The translations under genes were made by a program, and so were the position numbers. From assembly GCA_024641005.1 (NCBI GenBank), contig JAHEDX010000006.1, forward strand, positions 29,112 to 72,161: a stretch of DNA of 43,050 nt, in the 5' to 3' direction. A model generated the notes under the pieces. That model ran no database searches. It was not told the DNA's origin and worked only from the letters and a program-made list of their open reading frames with translations. This DNA is from Acidimicrobiaceae bacterium. GTDB taxonomy: Bacteria > Actinomycetota > Acidimicrobiia > Acidimicrobiales > Ilumatobacteraceae. This document shows positions 8,423 through 15,517 of this stretch, piece by piece (positions within the stretch are counted from its first letter, which is position 1; every line of letters begins with the position of its first letter).

Positions 8423-10354
8423 TCAGTGGGTGCCGTGGGCGTGGTCGCAGAGGACGGCCTCACCGTCGGGGACCTGCCCGCCTCCGATGCCGTCGAGCGC
8501 GGCGAACGGGCCGCATTCGTGGGGTGTGATCCACACATGGATCATCGGGGCGAGGGTGCCGTCGACGAGCGGTGGCCGACAGTTGGTGCCGATCGCCTTC
8601 AGTCCGGCTACCTGGGGCGCCACCGGGTCGGCGGTGAAGCACAGGTCGCCGTGGACATGCCACTGCATGAGGCTTCCACCCCAGTCGGGGATCTCGTCGA
8701 GCGGGTAGCCGCCCGGCAGCATGAACATCGCCGACACCAGCTTCTTGCTGCCGTCGGGTTGTGGCTCGAACACCAAGCTCTCGGGGTAGTCGGGGTCGAG
8801 CCAGACGTCGTCGTCGATCCAGTCCCACTGGATGAAATGCTCGTGCCCGGTGGCGGCATCGCCGATCGAGTGGAAACCGGCGGCGGCAACCGCGTCGAGG
8901 TCGGCCCATTGAGGCAGGTCGCGGACGGTCGCCGCGACCAGGTTCTCGGCGAATGCCTGCTGTTGCAGCGTGACACCGTCGACGCCGCCGAGATCGATCG
9001 GGAGCGCAGGGTCGTAGGGCTTCGTCGCCACCGTGGCCGCAGGATCATCGTGTGCCGCGTGGTCGTCGTGTGCGCATTGGTCGGTGCGGGCATCGGCGCT
9101 GACGTCGGCCTGTCCGGCGCCGTGCCCTTCGAGTGCCGCGAACGGGCCACACTCGTGTGGCGAGATCCAGACGTGGACCATGGGGTTCTCGCCTCCGGCG
9201 TTCACGGTGCCCGGAGGGCAGGTGCCACCGAAATCCTCGAGCACACCCTTGACGACGGGGCTGCCGTCGTCGCCGAGCCCCCAGCACAGATTGAGGTGGA
9301 CGTGCCACTGCATCAGCGGACCGGCGAACTCGACCAGAGAAGGGTCGTCGATCGGGGTCTTGTTGGCGATGAACATTGCGGACACGAGTGTGCGTTGGTC
9401 GCCGTCGACGGCATACACGAGCGACTCAGGTGCCGTCGGGTCGAGGAACTTGTCGTCGCCGATGTACCCGGCATTGATGTAGTGCTCGAAGCCGGTGCTC
9501 GCGTCGCCGATCGAACGAAAGCCGAGCGCCGGGACGGTCGTGACGTCAGCGAAGGCCGGGAGGTCGCGCATGGTGTCGATGACGAGTTGTTCGGCCCGGG
9601 CCTGCTGGTCGTCCGTGACTCCGGGAACGCCGGAGAAATCGATCGGCGCAGTCGGGTCCCAGGGGCGCGGCCAGGTGGCCGCAGGGTCGACGGTGGCGGT
9701 CTCATGATCGCTGTGATCGTCCGCTGCCGGTGTTGCTGCTGCGTCGACGGCGGTGTCGGTGTGCTCGTGCGCGGCAGCGTCCACGGCACCTGCGGCCTGG
9801 GCGTCCGTGGCGACGGGCGCATCGGTGTGATCGTGATCGTGGCCGTCGTCGGCGACACCGTCCTGACTCGCGGTGTGGTCGTGATCGTGCGTCGTCGCGT
9901 TCGCGAGGCCCGCCACGACCAGGATCCCGGCCAATGCAGCCGCGGTGGTGATCGCCCGCGATGGCAGCGCCGGCGCCCGTCCGATCAGGAACGCCATTGC
10001 GGCCGCAGCTGCCACGATCGCGAGCACAGCTGCGGTGGTGTCTGCCAGCTGCGGACGCTCGGCGACCTCGAGCCCCTCGATCCATGAGATCCCGACCAGG
10101 CGGGTGAGCAGCCATCCGATGGCGGCCGTTGCGTTGACGGCGAACAGTGCGGCCCCGGCGAATCGGCTGCCTCGGACGAACCCGGCGACGGCGGCCGCTG
10201 CCTGCGCAACCGTGAGCACGATGAACAACCGGGACAGGCCGACATGGTCGGCGTGGATACCGGCGGCGGCGGCGTGGATCACTGCGGCGCCGGCGGATGC
10301 GATCGCGGCGATGGCCAGCGGGCTGGATGTGGCAGATTGCTGGTCAGGCATCAT
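8423..10354 (-). CDS. His-rich membrane protein with a tandemly duplicated extracytoplasmic domain
   Basis: A 643-residue protein I cannot place in a named family. Residues ~12-152 form about five hydrophobic Ala-rich helices. Residues ~155-217 are an Asp/His linker with HDHDH, HDHDH, HEH and DDHSDH clusters. Then come two copies of a ~175-residue domain at ~233-408 and ~446-622. Each copy has D-x-x-x-PID, GF-x-SIGDA-x-TG-x-EH, SLV, LVSAMF, MQWHVH-x-x-LC, HVWI-x-PHECGPFAAL and C, separated by a second His cluster (CAHDDHAAHDD). Conserved His/Cys in each copy suggest metal binding, perhaps copper or zinc; this is inference. Two ATGs open the gene; the second (10351) fits the TACACT element better. 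No known metal exporter or chaperone neighbours it. Confidence 0.85.
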   Translation of the reverse strand: MMPDQQSATSSPLAIAAIASAGAAVIHAAAAGIHADHVGLSRLFIVLTVAQAAAAVAGFVRGSRFAGAALFAVNATAAIGWLLTRLVGISWIEGLEVAERPQLADTTAAVLAIVAAAAAMAFLIGRAPALPSRAITTAAALAGILVVAGLANATTHDHDHTASQDGVADDGHDHDHTDAPVATDAQAAGAVDAAAHEHTDTAVDAAATPAADDHSDHETATVDPAATWPRPWDPTAPIDFSGVPGVTDDQQARAEQLVIDTMRDLPAFADVTTVPALGFRSIGDASTGFEHYINAGYIGDDKFLDPTAPESLVYAVDGDQRTLVSAMFIANKTPIDDPSLVEFAGPLMQWHVHLNLCWGLGDDGSPVVKGVLEDFGGTCPPGTVNAGGENPMVHVWISPHECGPFAALEGHGAGQADVSADARTDQCAHDDHAAHDDPAATVATKPYDPALPIDLGGVDGVTLQQQAFAENLVAATVRDLPQWADLDAVAAAGFHSIGDAATGHEHFIQWDWIDDDVWLDPDYPESLVFEPQPDGSKKLVSAMFMLPGGYPLDEIPDWGGSLMQWHVHGDLCFTADPVAPQVAGLKAIGTNCRPPLVDGTLAPMIHVWITPHECGPFAALDGIGGGQVPDGEAVLCDHAHGTH

Positions 10355-10357
10355 CGC

Positions 10358-10363
10358 AGTGTA
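10358..10363 (-). promoter_or_regulatory. Candidate -10 (TACACT) of the His-rich protein gene
   Basis: TACACT ends 3 nt before the first ATG and 6 nt before the second (10351). The usual 6-8 nt spacing in this window favours the second ATG as a leaderless start. Confidence 0.5.
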
Positions 10364-10392
10364 GGAGTTGGTCGTCGCCCACGGGGCCGCGG

Positions 10393-11211
10393 TCAGAACT
10401 TCGGCGGCCGCTTCTCACGCAATGCGGCGATCCCTTCCCGGTATTCGCTCGTCGCCATGGCTTGGTCGAGGAGGCGCTTCGAGTCGGCCACAGATGCGCC
10501 GGCAGCGTGACGGTGGAGATCCTCGTAGAGCTGGGCTTTCGTGATGCTCACTGCATTCGGGCCGGTTCCGTCGGCCAGCCGATGGGCGTAGTCGACCGCG
10601 GCGGCGAGGGTCGCCTCGCCATCGGGCAGCACGCTGTTCCACAGTCCCCAGTCGGCGGTTTCGGCGGCGGTGACGACCCGTCCCGACAACAAGAGGTCTG
10701 CCGCTCGGGTCAGACCGACGAGGCGTGGGAGCACCCAGCTCATGCCGTACTCGGCCGGCAGGCCGAGCTTCGGCGCTGCCGTGGTGAGCTTCGCCCCAGC
10801 GGCCCCGAACCGCAGATCTGCGAACAGCGCCAGGGCCAAGCCGACGCCCGCCGCGGCCCCGTTGACCGCGGCGATGATCGGTGTGCGATATCCGTACATC
10901 CACGCGAAGTCGTCGTCGTACTCGGGTCGTACGTTGACGCCCGGGCGGGCCGGTTCGGGTGGTAGCCCGGTGTCGTAGCCGCCTCGGTTGGCGTGCTCCG
11001 CGAGCGCGTCGCTGTCACCACCGACGCAGAACGCGGGCGGGGTGCCGGTGACGACGACGGCGCGGACGGTCGGATCCGCCTCGAGCTCGGCCATCACCCA
11101 TCGGAACTCGGCGTGCATCCTCCCCGTCCAGGCGTTGTGTCGGTGGGGTCGGTGCAGGAAGACGGTCGCGACGTGACGATCGGACTCGAATCTCGTGGAT
11201 TTCAGTTCCAT
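10393..11211 (-). CDS. Enoyl-CoA hydratase/isomerase (crotonase) family protein
   Basis: A 272-residue crotonase-fold protein. The oxyanion-hole segments are seen in PPAFCVGGDSDAL and AAVNGAAAGVGLALALFADLRF. It carries the AEYGMSWVLPRLVG block common in actinobacterial EchA paralogues, with one acidic active-site candidate there. The second Glu usual in true hydratases, in the GGG-C-E-L position, is replaced by a Gly-Leu stretch, so plain hydratase activity should not be assumed. The C-terminus EYREGIAALREKRPPKF is the typical trimerisation/CoA end. An AAGGAT ribosome site overlaps the stop of the upstream hydroxylase gene, 7 bp away, so the two are cotranscribed. That pairing suggests a role with a carnitine- or betaine-like substrate, which is inference. 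Confidence 0.88.
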   Translation of the reverse strand: MELKSTRFESDRHVATVFLHRPHRHNAWTGRMHAEFRWVMAELEADPTVRAVVVTGTPPAFCVGGDSDALAEHANRGGYDTGLPPEPARPGVNVRPEYDDDFAWMYGYRTPIIAAVNGAAAGVGLALALFADLRFGAAGAKLTTAAPKLGLPAEYGMSWVLPRLVGLTRAADLLLSGRVVTAAETADWGLWNSVLPDGEATLAAAVDYAHRLADGTGPNAVSITKAQLYEDLHRHAAGASVADSKRLLDQAMATSEYREGIAALREKRPPKF

Positions 11212-11218
11212 ACGGTGT

Positions 11219-12367
11219 TCATCCTTCGGCTCGTCGCAGCACCCTGATGCGGCTGTGGAGATCGTCGAGGTCGATGTAGCAGCCGAGCAGGTGACGTCGG
11301 CCGCCAGGTCCGAGGTCGAATGGAGCCCGGCCGTGGAGCACCCGCACGTTGTCGAAGGCGATCATCTGGCCGGCTTCGAGGCGGATCCGGACTTCGTGGA
11401 GGGGATCCCTCAGCAACTCGGTGAACCGGTGCACGGCGGTGTACACGCGTCGGAACGTCTCGGGTAGAGGGTCGAACGGTTCGAGGAGTCCGGGGGCGTG
11501 ACGGAACACGCCATAGCTACCGTCGGGTCGGAGCCCGATGACGGGGGCGTCGTACCGCAGGTCGTAGTGCTCGTCGACATAGCTGAATCCGACAGCGGTC
11601 TCGGTGAGGGTCGTCCACATCTCCGGGCGCTCGGCAAAGAGCGCCTCGGCCACGCGATACCCGTCGACGAGCATCGACTCGCCGCCGGGGGCATCGGCGA
11701 GGTCGGCCAGCAAGAACTGGAGACCCGGCGGGTTCGCTCGGTAGGGGAGATCGGTGTGGGCGCTCAACCCGCGGGCGCTGTAGACGGCATTCTTCGGTGC
11801 CGTCGTGGCCTCGATCTCCCAGTCGACTCCGTAGTTCGACGCCCTGACAGGTCCGATTCGAGCGGCCAGATCGCTCATCGTCGCCCGGTCGGTCGGCATG
11901 CCGTTCAGCAGCGCGAATCCCAGCTGGTCGATCGTCTCCAGCCAGCACAGCATGGCCGCAGGTTCCGAGACGACCTGCTCGTACTCCATCCACGGCAGGC
12001 GATCTACGAGCTCGGCGCCCCAGACTGGCTTGCCCTGGGTTCGATCGACCACGGCTGAGCCGGAGCCGTCGACTTGGGCATTGCGGTGGAGCCACGGGGC
12101 TTCGACGACAGATGTGTGCCCGTCTGGCCACGCGAGGTGCAGCGCGGTCCCGCCGTCGGCGATGTGCACCGAGCGCGCGGTCAGCTCGACGGGGATGCTC
12201 ATGGACTCGTTGACTCGCCGCAGCGTGTCCGGGTGGCGGCACTCGCTACACCGGCAGGTGTCCCGCAACCAGGTTTGATGGAACCGGGCCGTCAGGCCGT
12301 CCGTGAAGTCGACCTCGATGCCGTCACCGGTCTGTCTGGCGTTTGTGATCAGGCCCGCCTGGGTCAT
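11219..12367 (-). CDS. Gamma-butyrobetaine hydroxylase-like Fe(II)/2-oxoglutarate dioxygenase
   Basis: A 382-residue dioxygenase with the two-domain plan of gamma-butyrobetaine and trimethyllysine hydroxylases. The N-terminal ~90 residues form the zinc-binding GBBH-like domain: DTCRCSECRHP gives Cys-x-Cys-x2-Cys, and a later WPDGH His can complete the site. The C-terminal TauD/TfdA-type domain has the iron HxD in SAHTDLPYRANPPG and the distal His in VLHGR. An Arg for 2-oxoglutarate lies in the final GGRRHLLGCYIDLDDL. The specific substrate cannot be fixed; carnitine synthesis from gamma-butyrobetaine is the leading option. The crotonase gene follows after 7 bp. TACTGT 6 nt before the ATG marks a leaderless start. 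Confidence 0.87.
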   Translation of the reverse strand: MTQAGLITNARQTGDGIEVDFTDGLTARFHQTWLRDTCRCSECRHPDTLRRVNESMSIPVELTARSVHIADGGTALHLAWPDGHTSVVEAPWLHRNAQVDGSGSAVVDRTQGKPVWGAELVDRLPWMEYEQVVSEPAAMLCWLETIDQLGFALLNGMPTDRATMSDLAARIGPVRASNYGVDWEIEATTAPKNAVYSARGLSAHTDLPYRANPPGLQFLLADLADAPGGESMLVDGYRVAEALFAERPEMWTTLTETAVGFSYVDEHYDLRYDAPVIGLRPDGSYGVFRHAPGLLEPFDPLPETFRRVYTAVHRFTELLRDPLHEVRIRLEAGQMIAFDNVRVLHGRAPFDLGPGGRRHLLGCYIDLDDLHSRIRVLRRAEG

Positions 12368-12373
12368 GACGAC

Positions 12374-12379
12374 ACAGTA
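12374..12379 (-). promoter_or_regulatory. Candidate -10 (TACTGT) of the dioxygenase gene
   Basis: TACTGT on the minus strand, 6 nt (GTCGTC) before the ATG at 12367, in the 74 bp gap after the phosphatase gene. Confidence 0.6.
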
Positions 12380-12441
12380 CGCAGCGTCCGACGGCCCGAT
12401 GCGATCGGATCGTGGAGCGGCGCGTCACTGCGGCGACGCCG

Positions 12442-13263
12442 TCACGGGATCCGATCGTCACCCCAGAGCGCCTCGAGGATGTCGTCGGCGAGCTCTTCGC
12501 GACAGATCAAGAAGTCAGGCAACCAGGGGTCGCGGTCGTTGTACACGATCGGCGTGCCATCGACCCTGCTGACGTGGAGGCCCGCCGCCAGTGCCACAGC
12601 CGCCGGTGCCGCCGAATCCCACTGGTACATGCCGCCATCGTGCAAGTAGATGTCCGCCTCGCCGAGCACCACGGCCATCGCTTTCGCGCCGGCGGAGCCG
12701 AGCCGTATGGCGTCGCATCCCAATGCATTCGCCACGAGGACGGCTGCGTACGGCGCCCGGTTGCGCGACGTGATGATGCGAGGGCGCGTCCGTCCGGTGG
12801 GCGGCAACTGCGGAGCCGGATCGGTGGCGAGGACGAGATCGAGCGCCGGCAGCGACACCGCGCCGGCCGCGAAATGGTCCCGATCCCACAATGCGACGTG
12901 CACGGCCCAGTCATGACGCCCCGGCTCGCCGAACTCTCGGGTGCCGTCCAACGGGTCGATGATCCAGACGCGATCGGCGTCGAACCGTCGTGGGTCCTCA
13001 GCGCCCTCCTCGTCGAGCACGGCGTCGTCGGGTCGATGTAGACGGAGTTGTTCGCCGATGAAGTGGTGGCTCATGGCGTCGCCGTTGTCCATGACGTCCC
13101 ACGAGTGGGCGCCAGAGCGCCACAGTTGTTCCCTGAGTGCGACCAGGCGATGGCCGGCCTCGATCGCCAGGCGCGTGGCCAGCTCGACGTCGGATTCGCT
13201 GCCGACGACGATCGGGGAGTCGGGGCCCGCTCGGTCGGCGGCTGACGAATCGGGAACGGTCAC
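12442..13263 (-). CDS. cysQ: 3'(2'),5'-bisphosphate nucleotidase / inositol monophosphatase family (CysQ-like)
   Basis: A 273-residue Mg-dependent phosphatase of the IMPase/FBPase superfamily. Metal ligands are visible in VLDEEGAEDP, in IIDPLDGTREF (DPxDGT) and in MYQWDSAAPAA (the WDxAA site). The layout matches actinobacterial CysQ, which removes the 3'-phosphate of PAP/PAPS from sulfate assimilation, although inositol phosphate or fructose bisphosphate activity is also known in the family. The start is a GTG at 13263, before the poorly conserved VTVPDSSAADRA leader; the frame stays open slightly further. Its first codons lie in a ~93 bp repeat whose second copy (14193-14285) has this GTG changed to GTC. 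No sulfur genes adjoin it. Confidence 0.85.
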   Translation of the reverse strand: MTVPDSSAADRAGPDSPIVVGSESDVELATRLAIEAGHRLVALREQLWRSGAHSWDVMDNGDAMSHHFIGEQLRLHRPDDAVLDEEGAEDPRRFDADRVWIIDPLDGTREFGEPGRHDWAVHVALWDRDHFAAGAVSLPALDLVLATDPAPQLPPTGRTRPRIITSRNRAPYAAVLVANALGCDAIRLGSAGAKAMAVVLGEADIYLHDGGMYQWDSAAPAAVALAAGLHVSRVDGTPIVYNDRDPWLPDFLICREELADDILEALWGDDRIP

Positions 13264-13325
13264 GCCCGACCAGTATGACGGGTCTGGACGTCCGACCACC
13301 CAGATGCGAACATGAGTTCGATGAA
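13233..13325. repeat. SOS-box direct repeat, copy A
   Basis: This 93 bp segment matches 14193-14285 at exactly 960 bp offset, with differences mainly in a short central patch (~13291-13299). It spans the first 10 codons of cysQ, the divergent intergenic region and the LexA-type box, ending at an ATG. Confidence 0.9.
13307..13320. promoter_or_regulatory. LexA (SOS) box A, CGAACATGAGTTCG
   Basis: Perfect CGAAC-N4-GTTCG, the LexA operator core of Gram-positive bacteria. It directly abuts the ATG at 13321 and lies 43 bp from the divergent cysQ start, so it could control either side. Confidence 0.8.
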
Positions 13326-13488
13326 TCTCTTCCCATATCGGGCAGATGCCGGCTCGGTCGGCCTCGGCGCGATCATCGACAAAGGGAAGGGCTACGGCGA
13401 GTCGCTAGGCGGCCGCCACTGGGAGCTCTCACCGCCGCTGGCGCGCCTCGCCGCAGAATGTGGCACGCCCAGCGCTTTCAAGGGCTAG
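13321..13488 (+). CDS. Possible SOS-controlled small protein (55 residues)
   Basis: A short frame opening immediately after LexA box A, encoding 55 residues: MNLFPYRADAGSVG, then GLGAIIDKGKGYGES, GGRHWELSPPLARL and a C-terminal AECGTPSAFKG. I recognise no family. Third-position GC is lower than in neighbours, so it may be a real small gene, a recent acquisition or a decayed remnant. An in-frame ATG at 13312 lies inside the LexA box and is unlikely to be used. No Shine-Dalgarno sequence precedes ATG 13321; a leaderless message as proposed for dinB would suit. Its first residues MN...RADA resemble DinB's MN...RADA, which could be chance or shared ancestry of the duplicated 5' end. Confidence 0.35.
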   Translation: MNLFPYRADAGSVGLGAIIDKGKGYGESLGGRHWELSPPLARLAAECGTPSAFKG

Positions 13489-13573
13489 CAGCGGGGAGGC
13501 ACTCGAAGGCGCTGATCGCCGACAGGATGCCGTTGCGGTCTGGCCCCCGTTCAGCCGCACAGGTCGGCTCTGG

Positions 13574-13579
13574 TACTCT
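13574..13579 (+). promoter_or_regulatory. Candidate -10 (TACTCT) of the cNMP-domain gene
   Basis: TACTCT lies ~48 nt before the ATG at 13627. The implied leader contains GGGAGA about 7 nt ahead of the start, a leadered arrangement. Confidence 0.35.
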
Positions 13580-13626
13580 GCGGCGAAAGGATGTCCAGAC
13601 GCTCGGTGTCGGACGGGAGACGATCA

Positions 13627-14013
13627 ATGGAACCAAGTCGGCTATCAGGCTTAGACCTGTTCGAGGGGCTCAGCGAGAACGAGCTTGCCTCGGCTGCCGC
13701 CCGGTTCCAAGAAGTCGACGTTCTCTCGGATCACAACGTGGCCCGCGAAGGCGACGACGCCTACGCGTTCTTCGTGGTGCTCGCCGGTGAGCTGGACGTT
13801 CACGTCGACTTCGATCGCATCGCGACGCTGAAGCCAGGCGATTTCTTCGGTGAGGTCGGGCTCGAGCTCGACGCCAAACGCTCGGCGCATGTTGCCGCAC
13901 GCGGCAAGGTGAAGCTGGCCAAGATGATGATCTGGGACTACAAGCAGATGGTCCAGGAACTCCCACTCGTCCACGACCGGATCGCCGCAGTCGTCGCCGA
14001 GCGCTCCCGGTAA
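13627..14013 (+). CDS. Stand-alone cyclic-nucleotide-binding-domain protein
   Basis: A 128-residue protein that is essentially one cNMP-binding (CAP/Crp effector) domain without a DNA-binding or catalytic partner. The start LDLFEGLSENEL is typical of the domain's entry helix, followed by the beta-roll with VVLAGELDVHV. The phosphate-binding cassette is GDFFGEVGLELDAKRSAHV, with the usual Glu and Arg in place, then a C-terminal helix. cAMP binding is plausible from these residues. Start ATG 13627 is supported by GGGAGA 7 nt upstream; an earlier in-frame ATG at 13591 lacks such a site. It sits inside the 960 bp segment bounded by the SOS-box repeats, 138 bp after the small frame, and a strong hairpin follows its stop. 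Confidence 0.85.
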   Translation: MEPSRLSGLDLFEGLSENELASAAARFQEVDVLSDHNVAREGDDAYAFFVVLAGELDVHVDFDRIATLKPGDFFGEVGLELDAKRSAHVAARGKVKLAKMMIWDYKQMVQELPLVHDRIAAVVAERSR

Positions 14014-14036
14014 CGGGGCGACCGCGTCGATGCCCA

Positions 14037-14068
14037 GGGGCGAGCCGGATCGAACCGGTGTGTGCCCC
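14037..14068 (+). terminator. Stem-loop after the cNMP-domain gene
   Basis: GGGGC...GCCCC outer stem with an inner CCGG-ATCGAA-CCGG stem, 24 nt after the stop at 14013. No U-tract follows, so it is a terminator-like or mRNA-stabilising hairpin at best. Confidence 0.4.
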
Positions 14069-14192
14069 GTTCCACCAGCACGGCCACCCTGCGAGATGGC
14101 GCCGTGAGACGACTTCCGCCTGGGGCCTGGTCGTGGCCGGTGGCTCGTGCGCCACGGCGATCGCCCTTGGCCGCCCGCTGGGTCGACGGCTG

Positions 14193-14285
14193 GGTCGGCG
14201 GCTGACGAATCGGGAACGGTGACGCCCGACCAGCATCACGGGTCTGGACGTCGAGTCCGTCAGATGCGAACATGTGTTCGATGAA
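14193..14285. repeat. SOS-box direct repeat, copy B
   Basis: Second copy of 13233-13325. It retains a fossil of the cysQ 5' end on the minus strand, with the GTG start now GTC, and ends in the dinB start codon region. Confidence 0.9.
14267..14280. promoter_or_regulatory. LexA (SOS) box B of dinB, CGAACATGTGTTCG
   Basis: Perfect CGAAC-N4-GTTCG palindrome ending at the base before ATG 14281. It covers the alternative ATG at 14272, which argues for 14281 as the true dinB start and for a transcript beginning at or next to the start codon. Confidence 0.88.
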
Positions 14286-15492
14286 CCCTATCTCGACGCG
14301 AGCCGACGCGACGATCCTGCACGCCGACCTCGACTCGTTCTACGCGTCCGTCGAGCAACGGGACGATCCGTCGTTGCGGGGGCGCCCGGTGATCGTGGGA
14401 GGCGGCATCGTCCTGGCGGCGAGCTACGAGGCGAAGCGGATGGGGGTGTACACACCCATGCCCGAGTTCGCCGCGCGGCGGCTGTGCCCTTCGGCCGTCG
14501 TCGTGGCGCCCCGTTTCGAGGCGTACTCCGAGGCGAGCAGGGCAGTGTTCGAGGTCTTCCACGACACCACACCGTTGGTCGAGGGGCTGTCGATCGACGA
14601 GGCATTTCTGGATGTGGCCGGGCTGCGTCGAATCGCAGGGACCCCGGCCGAGATCGCTGCTCGCCTGCGCGCTGAGGTGCTTCGACGTGCCGGTCTGCCG
14701 ATCACCGTCGGCGTGGCCCGCACCAAGTTCCTCGCGAAGGTCGCGAGCGGGGTGGCCAAACCCGACGGATTGCTCGTGGTCGATCCTGGTCGCGAGATCG
14801 AGTTCCTGCACCCCCTGCCGATCGGCCGGCTGTGGGGCGTCGGCCCGGTCACCGAGCGAAAGCTGCACGCTCGTGGCATCCATACCGTCGGTGAGGTGGC
14901 AGCGCTGGGAGAGGCGCACCTCGTCGCGATGCTGGGCGTGGGGTCGGGCCGCCACCTGGATGCGCTGGCGAACAATCGGGATCCGCGCCCGGTCGTGACC
15001 GGCAAGCGTCGGGGCTCGATCGGGTCACAGCAGGCGCTCGGCCGGGGACGCAAGGCACCCGACACGATCGAAGCCCTGCTACTCGGCATCGTCGACCGTG
15101 TGGCCCGCCGGATGCGCGCTGCCGGCCGCGTCGGGCGCACCGTCACCGTGCGTCTCCGATTCGACGACTTCACCCGCGTCACCAGATCGCGCTCACTTGC
15201 GCATCCCACGTCTGCCACCGAACCCATTCGAGACCTCGCGCTGGCCGTGTTGCGCGACGCCGCCCCCATGATCGAACAACGAGGGATCACCCTGATCGGG
15301 CTGTCGGTCGGCAACCTCGAGAGCGTCGGCGACAGCACCGAGCAACTGCTCTTGCCGTTCGGCCGCAAGGATCAATCCGGCCTCGACGGGGTCGTCGACG
15401 GTCTGCGGTCCCGGTTCGGGCACGCGGCGTTGACCAGGGCATCATTGCTCGGGCGGCGCTCGGGCCTCGAGGTGCCGAGGCTCCCCGACTGA
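14281..15492 (+). CDS. dinB: DNA polymerase IV (Y-family, DinB)
   Basis: Error-prone translesion polymerase of 403 residues. Palm/finger motifs are complete: ILHADLDSFYASVEQRDDP with the first catalytic Asp, VLAASYEAKRMGVYTPMP, and LSIDEAFLDVAG with the SIDE acidic pair. Helix-hairpin-helix features (IGRLWGVGPVTERKL) and the little-finger domain follow, with a QLLLPFGRK segment near the C-terminus resembling a beta-clamp motif. The LexA box ends at the base before ATG 14281, so induction by DNA damage is expected. An in-frame ATG at 14272 lies within the operator. No Shine-Dalgarno sequence is seen, consistent with a leaderless message. It ends 25 bp before the TetR gene's start. Confidence 0.95.
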   Translation: MNPISTRADATILHADLDSFYASVEQRDDPSLRGRPVIVGGGIVLAASYEAKRMGVYTPMPEFAARRLCPSAVVVAPRFEAYSEASRAVFEVFHDTTPLVEGLSIDEAFLDVAGLRRIAGTPAEIAARLRAEVLRRAGLPITVGVARTKFLAKVASGVAKPDGLLVVDPGREIEFLHPLPIGRLWGVGPVTERKLHARGIHTVGEVAALGEAHLVAMLGVGSGRHLDALANNRDPRPVVTGKRRGSIGSQQALGRGRKAPDTIEALLLGIVDRVARRMRAAGRVGRTVTVRLRFDDFTRVTRSRSLAHPTSATEPIRDLALAVLRDAAPMIEQRGITLIGLSVGNLESVGDSTEQLLLPFGRKDQSGLDGVVDGLRSRFGHAALTRASLLGRRSGLEVPRLPD

Positions 15493-15504
15493 CGCCCGGT
15501 TGGG

Positions 15505-15510
15505 TACTGT
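15505..15510 (+). promoter_or_regulatory. Candidate -10 (TACTGT) of the TetR gene
   Basis: TACTGT, 7 nt before the ATG at 15518; no Shine-Dalgarno sequence lies between. Confidence 0.6.
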
Positions 15511-15517
15511 TTGGCCC

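Noticed and set aside
5814..8708. A very long open frame (964 codons) on the plus strand.
   Set aside because: It runs antisense to mscR, nucS and the ABC1 gene, all with strong motifs. It results from high GC third positions.
14037..14068. A tRNA-like stretch on the minus strand containing GGTTCGATCC.
   Set aside because: The T-loop is one base short, no 7-bp acceptor stem or anticodon arm can be drawn, and the segment folds as a simple two-part hairpin downstream of a gene stop.
13321..14330. The 55-residue frame as a truncated copy of dinB.
   Set aside because: Only the first few residues (MN...RADA) agree; the sequence diverges right after the repeat, so shared coding ancestry is not demonstrated.
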